Shown here piece after piece: positions 8,258 to 16,354 of a stretch of 64,000 bases of DNA. Under the pieces are notes generated by a model. The model saw nothing but the letters and a program-made list of their open reading frames with translations. It did no database searches and was not told the origin of the DNA. This stretch comes from a virus. The stretch is taken from positions 1 to 64,000 of the IMG/VR virus record IMGVR_UViG_3300028844_003248, one strand, 5' to 3'. Position 1 is the stretch's first letter, and each line of letters begins with the position of its first letter. The translations under genes were made by a program, and so were the position numbers.

Positions 8258-9106
8258 ATGACAGATCAAATTCAAGAGGGTCTCAATGATCCAGCAATCT
8301 TCAAGGCAGTATTTCTAGCTGGTGGTCCTGGCTCTGGTAAATCATTTATTGTGGGTAAGACTGCACTGACTTCATTTGGTATGAAGTTGGTCAACTCAGA
8401 CAACGCATTTGAAAAAGGTCTGAGAGATGCTGGTCTCAGCATGAAAGATTTGTTTAATCCAAAAGCACAAGATGTCAGAGCCAAAGCATCTGCACTCACC
8501 AAGAAAAAAATGGGTGGCTTTGTTGAAGGACGCCTTGGTCTTATCATCGATGGTACTGGTAAAGATGCAGAGAAGATTAAAAAGCAGATGGAAGCCTTAG
8601 AAATGATTGGCTATGAGACTGCCATGATTTTTGTCAACACTGATCTAGAAACTGCTCTTAAAAGAAATAAAATGAGAGCACGAAGCTTGCCAGATGCTCA
8701 AGTAGAAAAAATGTGGAAGGGTGTTCAAAACAACCTTGGTGCGTTTCAGCGTATGTTCAGAGGCAATATGTATATCATCGATAACTCAGAAGGTCAGAAC
8801 TTTGAAACTGCGGCTATGAGCACTTATAAAAAGATTGGCGCTTGGTCTAAAAAACTTCCAAACAATAAAGCAACTTCTGCTTGGATGAAAGCAGAGAAAG
8901 CCAAAAGAGGCATCAAAGAAGAGAATGCTGCAGCACCAGCAATGAACACTGGATCTATTCCTAACCCTGCTGTTACGGCAATGGGACCACGTAAGAAGAA
9001 AAAAGGTGATGCATATAATCCTATGCACGTAACGGATCGTAGACACAGGAATGGAAAGACTGTGTTAATTTCACGATTCAGAAACTATATGAAAAAAGAT
9101 GGCTAA
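8258..9106 (+). CDS. P-loop kinase (zeta-toxin/polynucleotide-kinase-like)
   Basis: Starts at ATG 8258; the longer frame from 8192 runs back through the upstream gene. Residues about 17-27 are a Walker A loop (LAGGPGSGKSF). VNSDN follows at about 45-50, and a second strand GLIIDGTGKD fits an Asp-containing Walker B/acceptor site. ALKRNKMRAR resembles the Arg-rich lid of kinases in this class. Residues 205-282 are a basic extension. Similar kinases are common in T4-like marine phages; the substrate is unknown. Confidence 0.7.
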   Translation: MTDQIQEGLNDPAIFKAVFLAGGPGSGKSFIVGKTALTSFGMKLVNSDNAFEKGLRDAGLSMKDLFNPKAQDVRAKASALTKKKMGGFVEGRLGLIIDGTGKDAEKIKKQMEALEMIGYETAMIFVNTDLETALKRNKMRARSLPDAQVEKMWKGVQNNLGAFQRMFRGNMYIIDNSEGQNFETAAMSTYKKIGAWSKKLPNNKATSAWMKAEKAKRGIKEENAAAPAMNTGSIPNPAVTAMGPRKKKKGDAYNPMHVTDRRHRNGKTVLISRFRNYMKKDG

Positions 9107-9614
9107 ACTATACTTGATGATCATTGTCCTAGGTATCCTAGGAAGCGCAGGGTATGGTGCCTATGCATATTATACTAGCACACAAGCTACTATTGCTACG
9201 TTGAGAGAGAACAACGCAAAGCTTGAAGTTGCGCTTGAGACTGCTACAGAGAGTCTCGCTGTTATGGAAGCTACTGTAGAAAAAACAAATAAACTAAACA
9301 AACAACTCCAAACTGATCTGCAAGCAGCGGAGGCTTATAGTGATGAACTACGATCTAAATTTTCAAGATTGAATCTGGTTCAAGAAGCACTCAGAGACAG
9401 TGAGATATTGGAAGGAAAGATGAATGGAGCAACGGCAAACTTATGGCGTGAAATCATGGGGGAAAGTGGTAGCAGTGACGGTAGTAGCAGGCCTCTTCCT
9501 AGCTGGTTGCAGCGGCCTGACGAGGAAACCAGAGACGGAGATCAAAGTAGTAACGAAGATAGTTCCGACGACGATACCGACAGTAGCCCAGCCAAAACCA
9601 ATACAGTTAAATGA
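9099..9614 (+). CDS. Rz: Inner-membrane spanin (Rz-like)
   Basis: 171 aa. Residues 3-25 form one N-terminal membrane helix (LYLMIIVLGILGSAGYGAYAYY). A long periplasmic coiled coil follows (about 30-105), then a Ser/Asp-rich tail. The o-spanin frame begins inside it in +1 register. This layout is diagnostic of Rz/Rz1 pairs that fuse inner and outer membranes during lysis of Gram-negative hosts. The start overlaps the kinase stop by 8 nt. Confidence 0.8.
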   Translation: MAKLYLMIIVLGILGSAGYGAYAYYTSTQATIATLRENNAKLEVALETATESLAVMEATVEKTNKLNKQLQTDLQAAEAYSDELRSKFSRLNLVQEALRDSEILEGKMNGATANLWREIMGESGSSDGSSRPLPSWLQRPDEETRDGDQSSNEDSSDDDTDSSPAKTNTVK

Positions 9615-9843
9615 CACTCGTGTATGGGTAGTCACTGAAGATAACCTAGAAGAGTTCATTGCTGACTTTAAAGAACAATATGGTGAGGTAGCATTCGTTG
9701 CCTTGTCTATGCGTGACTATGAAAACCTAGCGTTGAACATAGGTGACCTAAAAAGATATATAGGTCAACAGAAAGAAATCATTGTATATTACGAGAAAGC
9801 AGTAACGCCAGATCCGAAGGAAGAAGAACCAGCGGAACAGTGA
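9424..9843 (+). CDS. Rz1: Outer-membrane lipoprotein spanin (Rz1-like), overlapping Rz
   Basis: Begins inside the Rz gene in the +1 frame and continues 229 nt beyond it. The N-terminus has a hydrophobic signal (VVAVTVVAGLF) and a lipobox LAGC, so Cys29 should be lipidated and the protein sorted to the outer membrane. A Pro-containing stretch follows (PTTIPTVAQPKP). At 139 aa it is longer than classic Rz1 and carries an extra mixed alpha/beta C-terminal part (WVVTEDNLEEFIADFKEQYG). Role inferred from architecture. Confidence 0.8.
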   Translation: MEQRQTYGVKSWGKVVAVTVVAGLFLAGCSGLTRKPETEIKVVTKIVPTTIPTVAQPKPIQLNDTRVWVVTEDNLEEFIADFKEQYGEVAFVALSMRDYENLALNIGDLKRYIGQQKEIIVYYEKAVTPDPKEEEPAEQ

Positions 9844-9871
9844 CTTAATGTAACATGTAGAAAAATATTTT

Positions 9872-9922
9872 TGTAAAACACCACATTTAGTGCTTTACAA
9901 GAAACTCAAAGTAATATATAAT
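9872..9922 (+). promoter_or_regulatory. nrdJ promoter with an overlapping 10-bp inverted repeat
   Basis: TTTACA (9894-9899), 17-bp spacer and TATAAT (9917-9922) form a sigma70-type promoter ahead of the reductase. TGTAAAACAC (9872-9881) and GTGCTTTACA (9890-9899) are inverted repeats with a single mismatched pair and an 8-bp centre. The right arm covers the -35 box, so a dimeric repressor bound here would block the promoter. Confidence 0.55.
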
Positions 9923-10007
9923 ACTACCAATCAGAAACAACTAAACAAGAATCGTTACGCTTGGTAGCGGTTAACAAATCCTATACACATTTTTTTGGAG
10001 AGAACGT

Positions 10008-12230
10008 ATGCTAAAAGTCGTCCCTAATAACCGTGACACAGATACTCGTAATATCATGTCACAAACTAAATTTTATGAAGCCTACAGTCGATGGGACGAT
10101 GATAAGGAAAGGTATGAGACGTGGGATGAATCCGTAACACGAGTTATGGATATGCATCGAAATTACTATTCAAGCAAAATGACACCTGCCTTGAATCAGT
10201 TGATCAATGAAGCAGAATCATACTACAAGTTACAGTATGTTCTTGGTGCTCAACGTGCATTGCAGTTTGGTGGTGACCAGATTATGAAGCACATGATGCG
10301 TATGTACAACTGTACATCATCCTATGCAGATCGTCCACGGTTTTTCTCTGAGTGCTTCTATGTCTTATTGTGTGGTGCTGGTGCTGGCTTCTCTGTACAG
10401 AAACATCATGTGGATAAAATGCCAAACATTGCTGATCGTAAGAAACAAGCAAAAGGTTGGGTTATCGAGGATTCCATCGAAGGTTGGGCAGATGCGCTGG
10501 GCGTGTTGTTGTCTACATTCTTTGAAGGTGGTGGACAGTTCCCAGATTTTGAAGGCCGTCGTGTATACTTTGACTTGACACAGATCCGCCCAAAGGGTGC
10601 TATGATTTCTGGTGGATTTAAAGCACCAGGTCCAGAACCACTTCGCAAGGCACTCGACAAGATTGAGCATCTCGTACAGTCTCGTATTTTGGCTGGCGCA
10701 GATCGTCTGCGTCCTATCGACGTATACGATATTGCTATGCATGCAGCAGATGCTGTACTTGCTGGTGGCGTTCGTCGTTCTGCTACAATCTGTTTATTCT
10801 CAGCGGATGATGAAGAGATGACCAAAGCCAAAACAGGCAACTGGTTCGTTGATAATCCACAGCGTGGTCGCTCCAACAACAGTGCTGTTATCGTGCGTGA
10901 TGAGATCACACGTGAACAGTTCAAGGATATTATGGTATCAATTAAAGAGTTTGGTGAGCCAGGATTTTACTTCGTAGATGATAAAGATTTTACTACGAAC
11001 CCGTGTGTTGAAATCGGCATGTATCCACAGATTGATGGTAAGTCTGGTTGGCAAGGTTGTAACCTAACAGAGATCAATGGTTCGAAGTGTACATCTCCAG
11101 AAGAGTTCCACAAGGCATGTCGTGCTGGTTCTATTCTTGGTACACTACAAGCTGGCTATACAGATTTTAAATACCTTGATGACACATCCAAGCAGATCTT
11201 TGATCGTGAAGCATTGCTTGGTGTATCGGTTACAGGTTGGATGAATAACCCAGATGTATTGCTCGATGCTGATGTACAGCGTGAAGGTGCCGCTATCGTA
11301 CAGAAGGTAAACAAAGAAGTTGCTAAACTTATCGGTATTAATCCTGCGGCACGTACTACTTGTGTGAAACCAAGTGGCAACGCATCTGTACTCCTACAGA
11401 CTGCTTCTGGTATCCATGCAGAACACTCACCACGTTATATCCGACACATTCAGTTGAATAAAGAATCCGAAGTTGCTCAGTTGATTGCACAGTCTAACCC
11501 ATACATGGTAGATGAATCAGTATGGTCAAACAACGGCACAGACTATTGTGTGGCATTCCCTGTGATTACTCCAGCAAACTCACTATATCGTGAGGAGTTG
11601 ATGGGTACAGATTTGCTTGAGAAAGTAAAGCTGGTACAACAGAACTGGGTAGAAGCTGGTACAAATGAAAAGCAGTGTGCAGATAAACGCATTCGGCATA
11701 ACGTGTCTAATACTATTACAGTGCTACCGCATATGTGGACCGAGGTAGAAGATTATGTGTTTGATAACCGTCACTCATTCTCTGGTATCTCATTCCTTGC
11801 TGGATCTGGTGACAAGGACTTTGCACAGGCTCCTAACACTGAAGTCAAGACCGAAGAAGAGATTGTACGAGAATACGGTGCAGGTGCTCTTTTTGCTAGT
11901 GGCTTAATTGTTGATACATATAAGGCAGGGTTTAGAGATCTATGGGAAGCAACCTCTGCGGCACAGTATGCCGTTGGTGGTGAGGTTTCCGATATGAGAA
12001 AAGAGTGGGTACGTAGGTTCAATAACTTCAGTGAGAACTATTTCATGAACGATATGAAACAGGCAGAGTATTGTTTGAAAGATGTGTTCTTGCTACACAA
12101 GTGGACCAAAATCCAACAGAACTTGAACCCTATTGATTTTGATAATCAGCTAACGCAGAAGACGTTTACTGATATAGATACAATGGGAGCAATAGCATGT
12201 CAAGGTGGAGCATGTGAAATCTCCTTTTAA
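10008..12230 (+). CDS. nrdJ: Adenosylcobalamin-dependent (class II) ribonucleotide reductase
   Basis: 740 aa, one chain, close to the length of the monomeric Lactobacillus-type class II enzyme. It makes deoxyribonucleotides for phage replication using B12. Candidate active-site cysteines are C102 (YNCTSS), C333 (NPCVEI) and C351 (GCNLTE). The C-terminal CQGGACEISF holds the shuttle pair C731 and C736 that thioredoxin-type reductants use. Other family segments are GGVRRSATICLFS and CVKPSGNASVLL. GGAGAG precedes the start, and no beta subunit gene is needed or seen. Confidence 0.93.
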   Translation: MLKVVPNNRDTDTRNIMSQTKFYEAYSRWDDDKERYETWDESVTRVMDMHRNYYSSKMTPALNQLINEAESYYKLQYVLGAQRALQFGGDQIMKHMMRMYNCTSSYADRPRFFSECFYVLLCGAGAGFSVQKHHVDKMPNIADRKKQAKGWVIEDSIEGWADALGVLLSTFFEGGGQFPDFEGRRVYFDLTQIRPKGAMISGGFKAPGPEPLRKALDKIEHLVQSRILAGADRLRPIDVYDIAMHAADAVLAGGVRRSATICLFSADDEEMTKAKTGNWFVDNPQRGRSNNSAVIVRDEITREQFKDIMVSIKEFGEPGFYFVDDKDFTTNPCVEIGMYPQIDGKSGWQGCNLTEINGSKCTSPEEFHKACRAGSILGTLQAGYTDFKYLDDTSKQIFDREALLGVSVTGWMNNPDVLLDADVQREGAAIVQKVNKEVAKLIGINPAARTTCVKPSGNASVLLQTASGIHAEHSPRYIRHIQLNKESEVAQLIAQSNPYMVDESVWSNNGTDYCVAFPVITPANSLYREELMGTDLLEKVKLVQQNWVEAGTNEKQCADKRIRHNVSNTITVLPHMWTEVEDYVFDNRHSFSGISFLAGSGDKDFAQAPNTEVKTEEEIVREYGAGALFASGLIVDTYKAGFRDLWEATSAAQYAVGGEVSDMRKEWVRRFNNFSENYFMNDMKQAEYCLKDVFLLHKWTKIQQNLNPIDFDNQLTQKTFTDIDTMGAIACQGGACEISF

Positions 12231-12246
12231 TAACTGAGGAGAGAGC

Positions 12247-12411
12247 ATGACGATAAGAACTATTTACGAAGTGAACTGCAGTTTTTGCGGTCAAGATAGT
12301 TTTATTCACAAATTCACTGAAGCAGAAGTTGGGGATGCCCCTGACTTCTGCCCTATGTGTGGGGAGCCAACAGTGGCAACACTGGTGGACGATGAGGATT
12401 GGGATGATTGA
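12247..12411 (+). CDS. Small zinc-ribbon protein, 54 aa
   Basis: Two CxxC pairs (CSFCG at 11-15 and CPMCG at 35-39) form a zinc ribbon; the tail is very acidic (VDDEDWDD). GAGGAGAG lies just upstream of the ATG. It sits 16 nt after nrdJ and overlaps the next gene by 8 nt, so it is co-expressed with both. Function unknown. Confidence 0.65.
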   Translation: MTIRTIYEVNCSFCGQDSFIHKFTEAEVGDAPDFCPMCGEPTVATLVDDEDWDD

Positions 12412-12988
12412 ATGTCCTAGTGATTTTAGGTGGCAATATCTACCCAGATTTCCTACGGAAGTTTTAAATAAAGTTACAGAATATTTTTGGTCAAACTATC
12501 CTACCGAAGAAGATATCGCATCAATACCAAATGAAGTTCCTTATATCGGCAATACATCCTTTGCCAATATGTTTACAGAAACAGCGTTAGTCTTGGATCA
12601 TCCTCTTTTAAAAAATGCTGTTCTATTTTTTATATCAGAACCCAACTCAGGGGTGTCTAATGTCCATACGGATAAATCCAGAGATTTTTCTATAAACTTT
12701 CCTATTCAAGTTGACCCTGTAAAGGGTCCATTCTTGTGCGGTCGTCATAAAGAATATAAGCGTTATATATGGAAAGAGACTGTCATTCTAGACGGTCAAG
12801 AAAGCAATCAATTTGGTTATAGAGAAAAAGATTTTGAAAAAGTACTTCTTGATCAACCCATTCTGTTAAGCACCAAGGTTCCTCATACGTGGGCAAACTA
12901 CTCTGACAAGCATAGAGTTATAGCATCCTTCTTTTTAAAAGTTTCAGAGTTAGATGAGGCTATTGCCGTTACAAAGGATTGGATGTGA
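12404..12988 (+). CDS. Putative 2-oxoglutarate/Fe(II)-oxygenase-fold protein, 194 aa
   Basis: Start chosen at ATG 12404, preceded by GAGGA; an earlier in-frame ATG at 12329 overlaps the zinc-ribbon gene. It has SNVHTDKSRDFSINFPI (HxD), then later KVPHTWANYSDKHRVIASFF (distal His and Arg), the order expected for an HxD...H double-stranded beta-helix oxygenase. The 48022-48669 product has the same pattern. Substrate unknown and catalytic activity unproven. Confidence 0.5.
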   Translation: MIECPSDFRWQYLPRFPTEVLNKVTEYFWSNYPTEEDIASIPNEVPYIGNTSFANMFTETALVLDHPLLKNAVLFFISEPNSGVSNVHTDKSRDFSINFPIQVDPVKGPFLCGRHKEYKRYIWKETVILDGQESNQFGYREKDFEKVLLDQPILLSTKVPHTWANYSDKHRVIASFFLKVSELDEAIAVTKDWM

Positions 12989-13413
12989 TGTGGTATTATA
13001 AAAATGAACCTTTCAGTGCCGATGCGCCATCATTACACATATCAGAATATCAAGGGTTTGTGTATGTCATCACGGATCTTACCAATAACAAAAAGTACGT
13101 CGGTAAAAAAGGATTCTGGTCAAAGAAAACACTTCCGCCACTCAAAGGAAAAACCAGAAAGAGGCGTAGTATTGTCGAATCAGATTGGAAAATCTACTAT
13201 GGATCATCTGATCAGGTTAAACAAATTCTACAAGAAAATGGAGAACAAAGCTTTCATCGTGAGATATTACATCTCTGTAAATCAAAAGGTGAGATGTCAT
13301 ACCTTGAAGCAAAGGAACAGTTTGATAGACGTGTATTGCTAGACGATAACTACTACAATGGTATCATAAACTGTAAGATCCATCGGTCTCATGTTAAGGG
13401 TTTACATGACTGA
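12988..13413 (+). CDS. GIY-YIG-like nuclease-fold protein, 141 aa
   Basis: Start at ATG 12988, overlapping the upstream TGA (TGATG); a TTG at 12979 is also possible. Residues about 20-60 (GFVYVITDLTNNKKYVGKKGF, then WKIYYGSS) follow the GIY-YIG pattern of phage-borne nucleases, with YVI and YVG replacing the canonical triplets. Similar stand-alone proteins occur in many T4-like phages. Whether it cuts DNA or is a derived binding protein cannot be told. Confidence 0.55.
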   Translation: MWYYKNEPFSADAPSLHISEYQGFVYVITDLTNNKKYVGKKGFWSKKTLPPLKGKTRKRRSIVESDWKIYYGSSDQVKQILQENGEQSFHREILHLCKSKGEMSYLEAKEQFDRRVLLDDNYYNGIINCKIHRSHVKGLHD

Positions 13414-13429
13414 AAATATATGGTATAAT
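13401..13429 (+). promoter_or_regulatory. Sigma70-type promoter before RNase H
   Basis: TTTACA (13401-13406), exactly 17 bp, then TATAAT (13424-13429). The gene starts 26 bases later after AAAGAGG. The -35 overlaps the end of the GIY-YIG gene. Confidence 0.6.
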
Positions 13430-13454
13430 GATGTGAACAAAAAAGAGGTATATT

Positions 13455-14315
13455 ATGATTATCGTAGACTATAATGCTATCGCAATCGGTGGTGTTGTCG
13501 GTTCAAAGATGGGACTTGATGAGAACTTCATCAGGCATACCATTCTGAACTCACTACGCATGTATAAGAAGAAGTTCAATGACTATGGAGATATGGTCAT
13601 TGTCTCTGATGCTGGTGGTAACTGGCGCAAGGATGTGTTCCCACAATACAAAGCCAAGCGTAAGAGTGGTCGAGACGATTCCAAAATTGATTGGGAAGAG
13701 GTATTTCGTATTACACATATGGTACGTGATGAGATTGCTGAACACTTTCATTGGCGTGTTATTCACCAGTGGGGATGTGAAGCAGATGATGTGATTGCAA
13801 CACTGTGTCAACGGACACAAGAGTTCGGTAACCATGAGCCTGTTATGATTGTATCGGCTGATCATGATTTCAAGCAGTTACAAGTTTATGATAACGTGAA
13901 GCAGTATTCCCCCCTACATAAAAAGTTTGTTGTGGCAGAACCATCTGCTGCTGAGTATCGTTTGGAGCATATCATCAAAGGTTGCTCTGGTGACGGTGTG
14001 CCAAATGTACTATCTGACGATGACACATTCGTCGATGAGAGCAAACGCCAGACACCAATGTCTAAAAAGAAACTACAGATGTTGATGGAAGATCCTAGGT
14101 CTCTTGGTGAACAAGTATATCGTAACTATATTCGTAATGAAAAACTTGTGTCATTGACTGATAAAAAACATGATATTCCAGAATCTGTACGATCTGATAT
14201 TATAAATACATTCGAAGAACAACACACTCGTTGGCATAACAAAGGTAAGATCTTTCCATACCTTGTAGAAAAACGTTGCCGACACTTGATAGAAAGCATT
14301 GAGGACTTTTTTTAA
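13455..14315 (+). CDS. rnh: RNase H / 5'-3' exonuclease, T4 Rnh-like
   Basis: 286 aa, compared with about 305 in T4. It belongs to the FEN-1-type 5' nuclease family that removes RNA primers from lagging-strand fragments. Visible acidic metal-binding positions include IVDYNAIA at the N-terminus, VSDAGGNWRKDVFPQYKAKR, CEADDVIATL, SADHDFKQL and the GDGVPN turn. It is transcribed from its own promoter and overlaps the next ATG by one base. Confidence 0.88.
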   Translation: MIIVDYNAIAIGGVVGSKMGLDENFIRHTILNSLRMYKKKFNDYGDMVIVSDAGGNWRKDVFPQYKAKRKSGRDDSKIDWEEVFRITHMVRDEIAEHFHWRVIHQWGCEADDVIATLCQRTQEFGNHEPVMIVSADHDFKQLQVYDNVKQYSPLHKKFVVAEPSAAEYRLEHIIKGCSGDGVPNVLSDDDTFVDESKRQTPMSKKKLQMLMEDPRSLGEQVYRNYIRNEKLVSLTDKKHDIPESVRSDIINTFEEQHTRWHNKGKIFPYLVEKRCRHLIESIEDFF

Positions 14316-14731
14316 TGAGATACACTTATGAGATATTTGAAGCAGTGACCAAAGCCAAAACAGCGGCTGAGAAGAAAGATATTCTAACACAGAACGAAAA
14401 AGAATGGGCAATGAAGGATCTGATTAAAGGAACCTTTGATGACTCATTGGAGTTTCTCTTGCCAAAAGGTGAAGTGCCATACACAGCATGTCAGGAACAT
14501 AATGCCCCATCCGACTGGAAACGACAGCATAAGCAGTTGCGGTACGTGGTGAAGGGTGGCCCTGGCGAAAAGATGAGTGCTATCAAAAGAGAACACATAT
14601 TCTTGGGTATGTTGGAATCGATACATCCCAAGGATGCAGAACTAGTTGTCAAAATGATTAATAAAGATAAGACACTAGCAAAAGGACTCACTAAAAAACT
14701 AGTAAAGGAGGTATTTCCAAGTCTTATATGA
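14315..14731 (+). CDS. Conserved T4-like phage protein (DUF6433-like)
   Basis: 138 aa. The pattern YEIFEAVTKAKTAAEKKDIL, then LKGTF-like (LIKGTFDDSLEFLLPKG) and KREHIFLGMLESIHPKDAELVVKMI is one I recognise from a conserved T4-superfamily protein, remembered as DUF6433. Function is unknown. It follows rnh with a one-base overlap and ends just before a strong terminator. Confidence 0.65.
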   Translation: MRYTYEIFEAVTKAKTAAEKKDILTQNEKEWAMKDLIKGTFDDSLEFLLPKGEVPYTACQEHNAPSDWKRQHKQLRYVVKGGPGEKMSAIKREHIFLGMLESIHPKDAELVVKMINKDKTLAKGLTKKLVKEVFPSLI

Positions 14732-14770
14732 AATTAAACTCTAGCAAGAAGGATAATACTTTTTAGTTCT

Positions 14771-14804
14771 GGGACGTGTCACTTTTGTGGCTCGTCCCTT
14801 TTTT
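14771..14804 (+). terminator. Rho-independent terminator
   Basis: GGGACG-t-GTCAC pairs with GTGGC-t-CGTCCC around a TTTT loop and is followed by six T. It closes the nrdJ/rnh block. Confidence 0.85.
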
Positions 14805-14837
14805 CATTTCTATCAACCATTAAGGATAAAGAAATTC

Positions 14838-15008
14838 ATGCTTTCAATTCAAATAGATCGTTTAAAAAAAGATTCGAAGAAACTAAGTTACTACGCTGAA
14901 AGATACAAGAAACAAGGAAAGACAGACCGAATGTATAAAATATTAAAAAAGCAGAAGTTCCTAGACGATCAGATATTTGAGATGCAAGAGGCTAAAACAG
15001 CAAGTTAG
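14838..15008 (+). CDS. Small basic helical protein, 56 aa
   Basis: Start at ATG 14838, preceded by AAGGA; the longer frame from 14787 would begin inside the terminator. The protein is nearly all Lys, Glu, Tyr and Leu in helical register (RLKKDSKKLSYYAERYKKQG). No family recognised. Its end overlaps by 4 nt the stop of the convergent minus-strand gene. Confidence 0.5.
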   Translation: MLSIQIDRLKKDSKKLSYYAERYKKQGKTDRMYKILKKQKFLDDQIFEMQEAKTAS

Positions 15009-15445
15009 GGGGTAACCGTAATCTCTTTAATACGGTGGGGCTGATCTAGTACCCATATAATTACATCGTGGACATAATCAAGACTCATCTTTTTAACGTC
15101 TTTATGTGCAGATCTCTCTGTATCAAAATAGCCAAAGTTGATAATGGTTGTGTCCACGTTTTGCCAGAATAAGGCATCGTTGGCATCTCTCAGTTGTTTC
15201 TTTTCAAGACCATATCGGAAGTTGTCTTTATACCCCTTAGTCCAATCAGATCCAGCAGATCCAATGTTAATGATTCTCTTACCTTGCTCTGCTGCTTGAT
15301 ATAGACGATGTACTTGTAGATATCCATCATGTTTATTGTTAATAAATACCTCGCAATCTTCCATGGTAGATACACACTTCTCTGGATATCGATCAATCCA
15401 ATACCTACCCAATCCACGTCTTGTACCATTAATAAAAAATTCCAT
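15005..15445 (-). CDS. SDR-like (NAD-binding) protein, 146 aa
   Basis: Minus-strand gene with its own promoter. Residues 3-13 (FFINGTRRGLG) match the glycine-rich turn of short-chain dehydrogenases. CEVFINNKHDG corresponds to the NNAG strand and IINIGSAGSD to the catalytic-Ser strand; a Y..K pair lies at about YKDNFRYGLEKKQ. It is shorter than typical SDRs. A related but divergent protein is encoded at 48869-49345. Activity unknown; the only minus-strand gene between 1 and 56 kb. Confidence 0.6.
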   Translation of the reverse strand: MEFFINGTRRGLGRYWIDRYPEKCVSTMEDCEVFINNKHDGYLQVHRLYQAAEQGKRIINIGSAGSDWTKGYKDNFRYGLEKKQLRDANDALFWQNVDTTIINFGYFDTERSAHKDVKKMSLDYVHDVIIWVLDQPHRIKEITVTP

Positions 15446-15478
15446 TGTGTTCCCCCTGTGCTTAAAGGCTGATAACCT

Positions 15479-15507
15479 ATTATATACTGATTCGCACGAT
15501 TCGTCAA
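15479..15507 (-). promoter_or_regulatory. Minus-strand promoter with CGAATC spacer motif
   Basis: Reading the minus strand: TTGACG (15507-15502), 17-bp spacer containing GCGAATCA, TATAAT (15484-15479). A leader with AGGGGGAAC as ribosome-binding site leads to the ATG at 15445. Promoter and leader are closely similar to an orphan copy at 52266-52325. Confidence 0.7.
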
Positions 15508-15598
15508 TCCTGCAAAAAGTATCAGAAAAAAGGTGATAACAATTTTAAACTAAATGCTAAGTGCTTGAGTTTGCTTATCTTTTTTCAAAAGTTTTCTC

Positions 15599-15627
15599 TT
15601 GACCATCTGAGCGTATAATGCTATTGT
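15599..15627 (+). promoter_or_regulatory. Sigma70-type promoter, divergent from the SDR promoter
   Basis: TTGACC (15599-15604), 17 bp ending in TGC, TATTGT (15622-15627). A TATAAT inside the spacer is too close to the -35 to pair with it. Start codon 15660 follows. Confidence 0.5.
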
Positions 15628-15630
15628 ATA

Positions 15631-15658
15631 TATGTAATCAAGAGAAAGAGAGAATCAC
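15631..15658 (+). repeat. 28-bp leader repeat, copy 1
   Basis: The 28 bases from TATGTAATCA to AGAATCAC are identical to 45524-45551 and closely similar to about 42544-42567. In each case they form the untranslated leader and purine-rich ribosome-binding site directly before a start codon. Confidence 0.8.
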
Positions 15659-15659
15659 T

Positions 15660-15896
15660 ATGTTTCGCATTCCCCCCTTCAACCAGATGAATGAAATGAC
15701 TTTAGAAGAAGCTAAAGGTATCATCACCAATCTCGGTGGTACCAAAACTCTTCTTGATGGTCTTGAGTACATGGACAACATGTGGAAAGAGCATTGTTTC
15801 AATGAAGATGATGACGATGATTTCTATGACACTTGGATCTATGAGGTAAATGCCTTCAATGTCGTATTCAAAAAAATGCAGCCTCTCTTTGCTTGA
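15660..15896 (+). CDS. Small acidic protein, 78 aa
   Basis: Start ATG 15660, immediately after the shared GAGAAAGAGAGAATCAC leader; the frame from 15618 would begin inside the promoter. Mostly helical with a run of five Asp (EDDDDDFYD). No family recognised. Its last 47 nt overlap the SprT-like gene. Confidence 0.55.
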   Translation: MFRIPPFNQMNEMTLEEAKGIITNLGGTKTLLDGLEYMDNMWKEHCFNEDDDDDFYDTWIYEVNAFNVVFKKMQPLFA

Positions 15897-16341
15897 GTTT
15901 GAGGGATATAAACTGAGCCAAAAGCAGAAAGCCTTGATCAGCAAGGCTACTGCGATTGTGCTGTCCAATCTTGTATCGAAGCGGATGGCTGAGTCTCTGG
16001 AAATCACCATTGAGATAAACCGAAAGCTGTTCAAAGAAACAGGCACCCTTGGTAACTGTGGTCTTGAGGATGATGCACGGTCTCCTAAGTATTTCACGAT
16101 TGAACTGAACTACGGTGGAGCAAGCATGATGGATGAACTCATTCAGACACTGTGTCATGAACTGGTTCACGTTGTTCAATATGCTCAACGGCGGATGCGG
16201 TGTCTTTCTGGTTCTTATGCCGTAGCATGGGGAAAGGATCACTACAATACGCAAGAGATTGCTTATGATGATCGGCCTTGGGAAATCGAAGCATTTGAGT
16301 TAGAAGAGATGCTATATAGTAAGGTAAAGGAAACGCTTTAA
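15850..16341 (+). CDS. SprT-like zinc metalloprotease
   Basis: 163 aa. Residues 99-111 are LIQTLCHELVHVVQYA, a HExxH zinc-protease motif in the SprT/Spartan context (T-x-x-HE-x-x-H-x-x-Q). These proteases act on DNA-bound proteins in hosts; here the target is unknown. ATG 15850 gives a 47-nt overlap with the previous gene; ATG 15862 is an alternative. Confidence 0.75.
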   Translation: MPSMSYSKKCSLSLLEFEGYKLSQKQKALISKATAIVLSNLVSKRMAESLEITIEINRKLFKETGTLGNCGLEDDARSPKYFTIELNYGGASMMDELIQTLCHELVHVVQYAQRRMRCLSGSYAVAWGKDHYNTQEIAYDDRPWEIEAFELEEMLYSKVKETL

Positions 16342-16354
16342 CACGAGGAAACAA

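Noticed and set aside
10406-10924. 172-codon minus-strand frame inside nrdJ
   Set aside because: Wholly opposite the ribonucleotide reductase; no start signal and no family resemblance.
14201-14208. TATAAATA inside the RNase H gene
   Set aside because: Over 100 bases from the next start, and the region belongs to early/middle functions.
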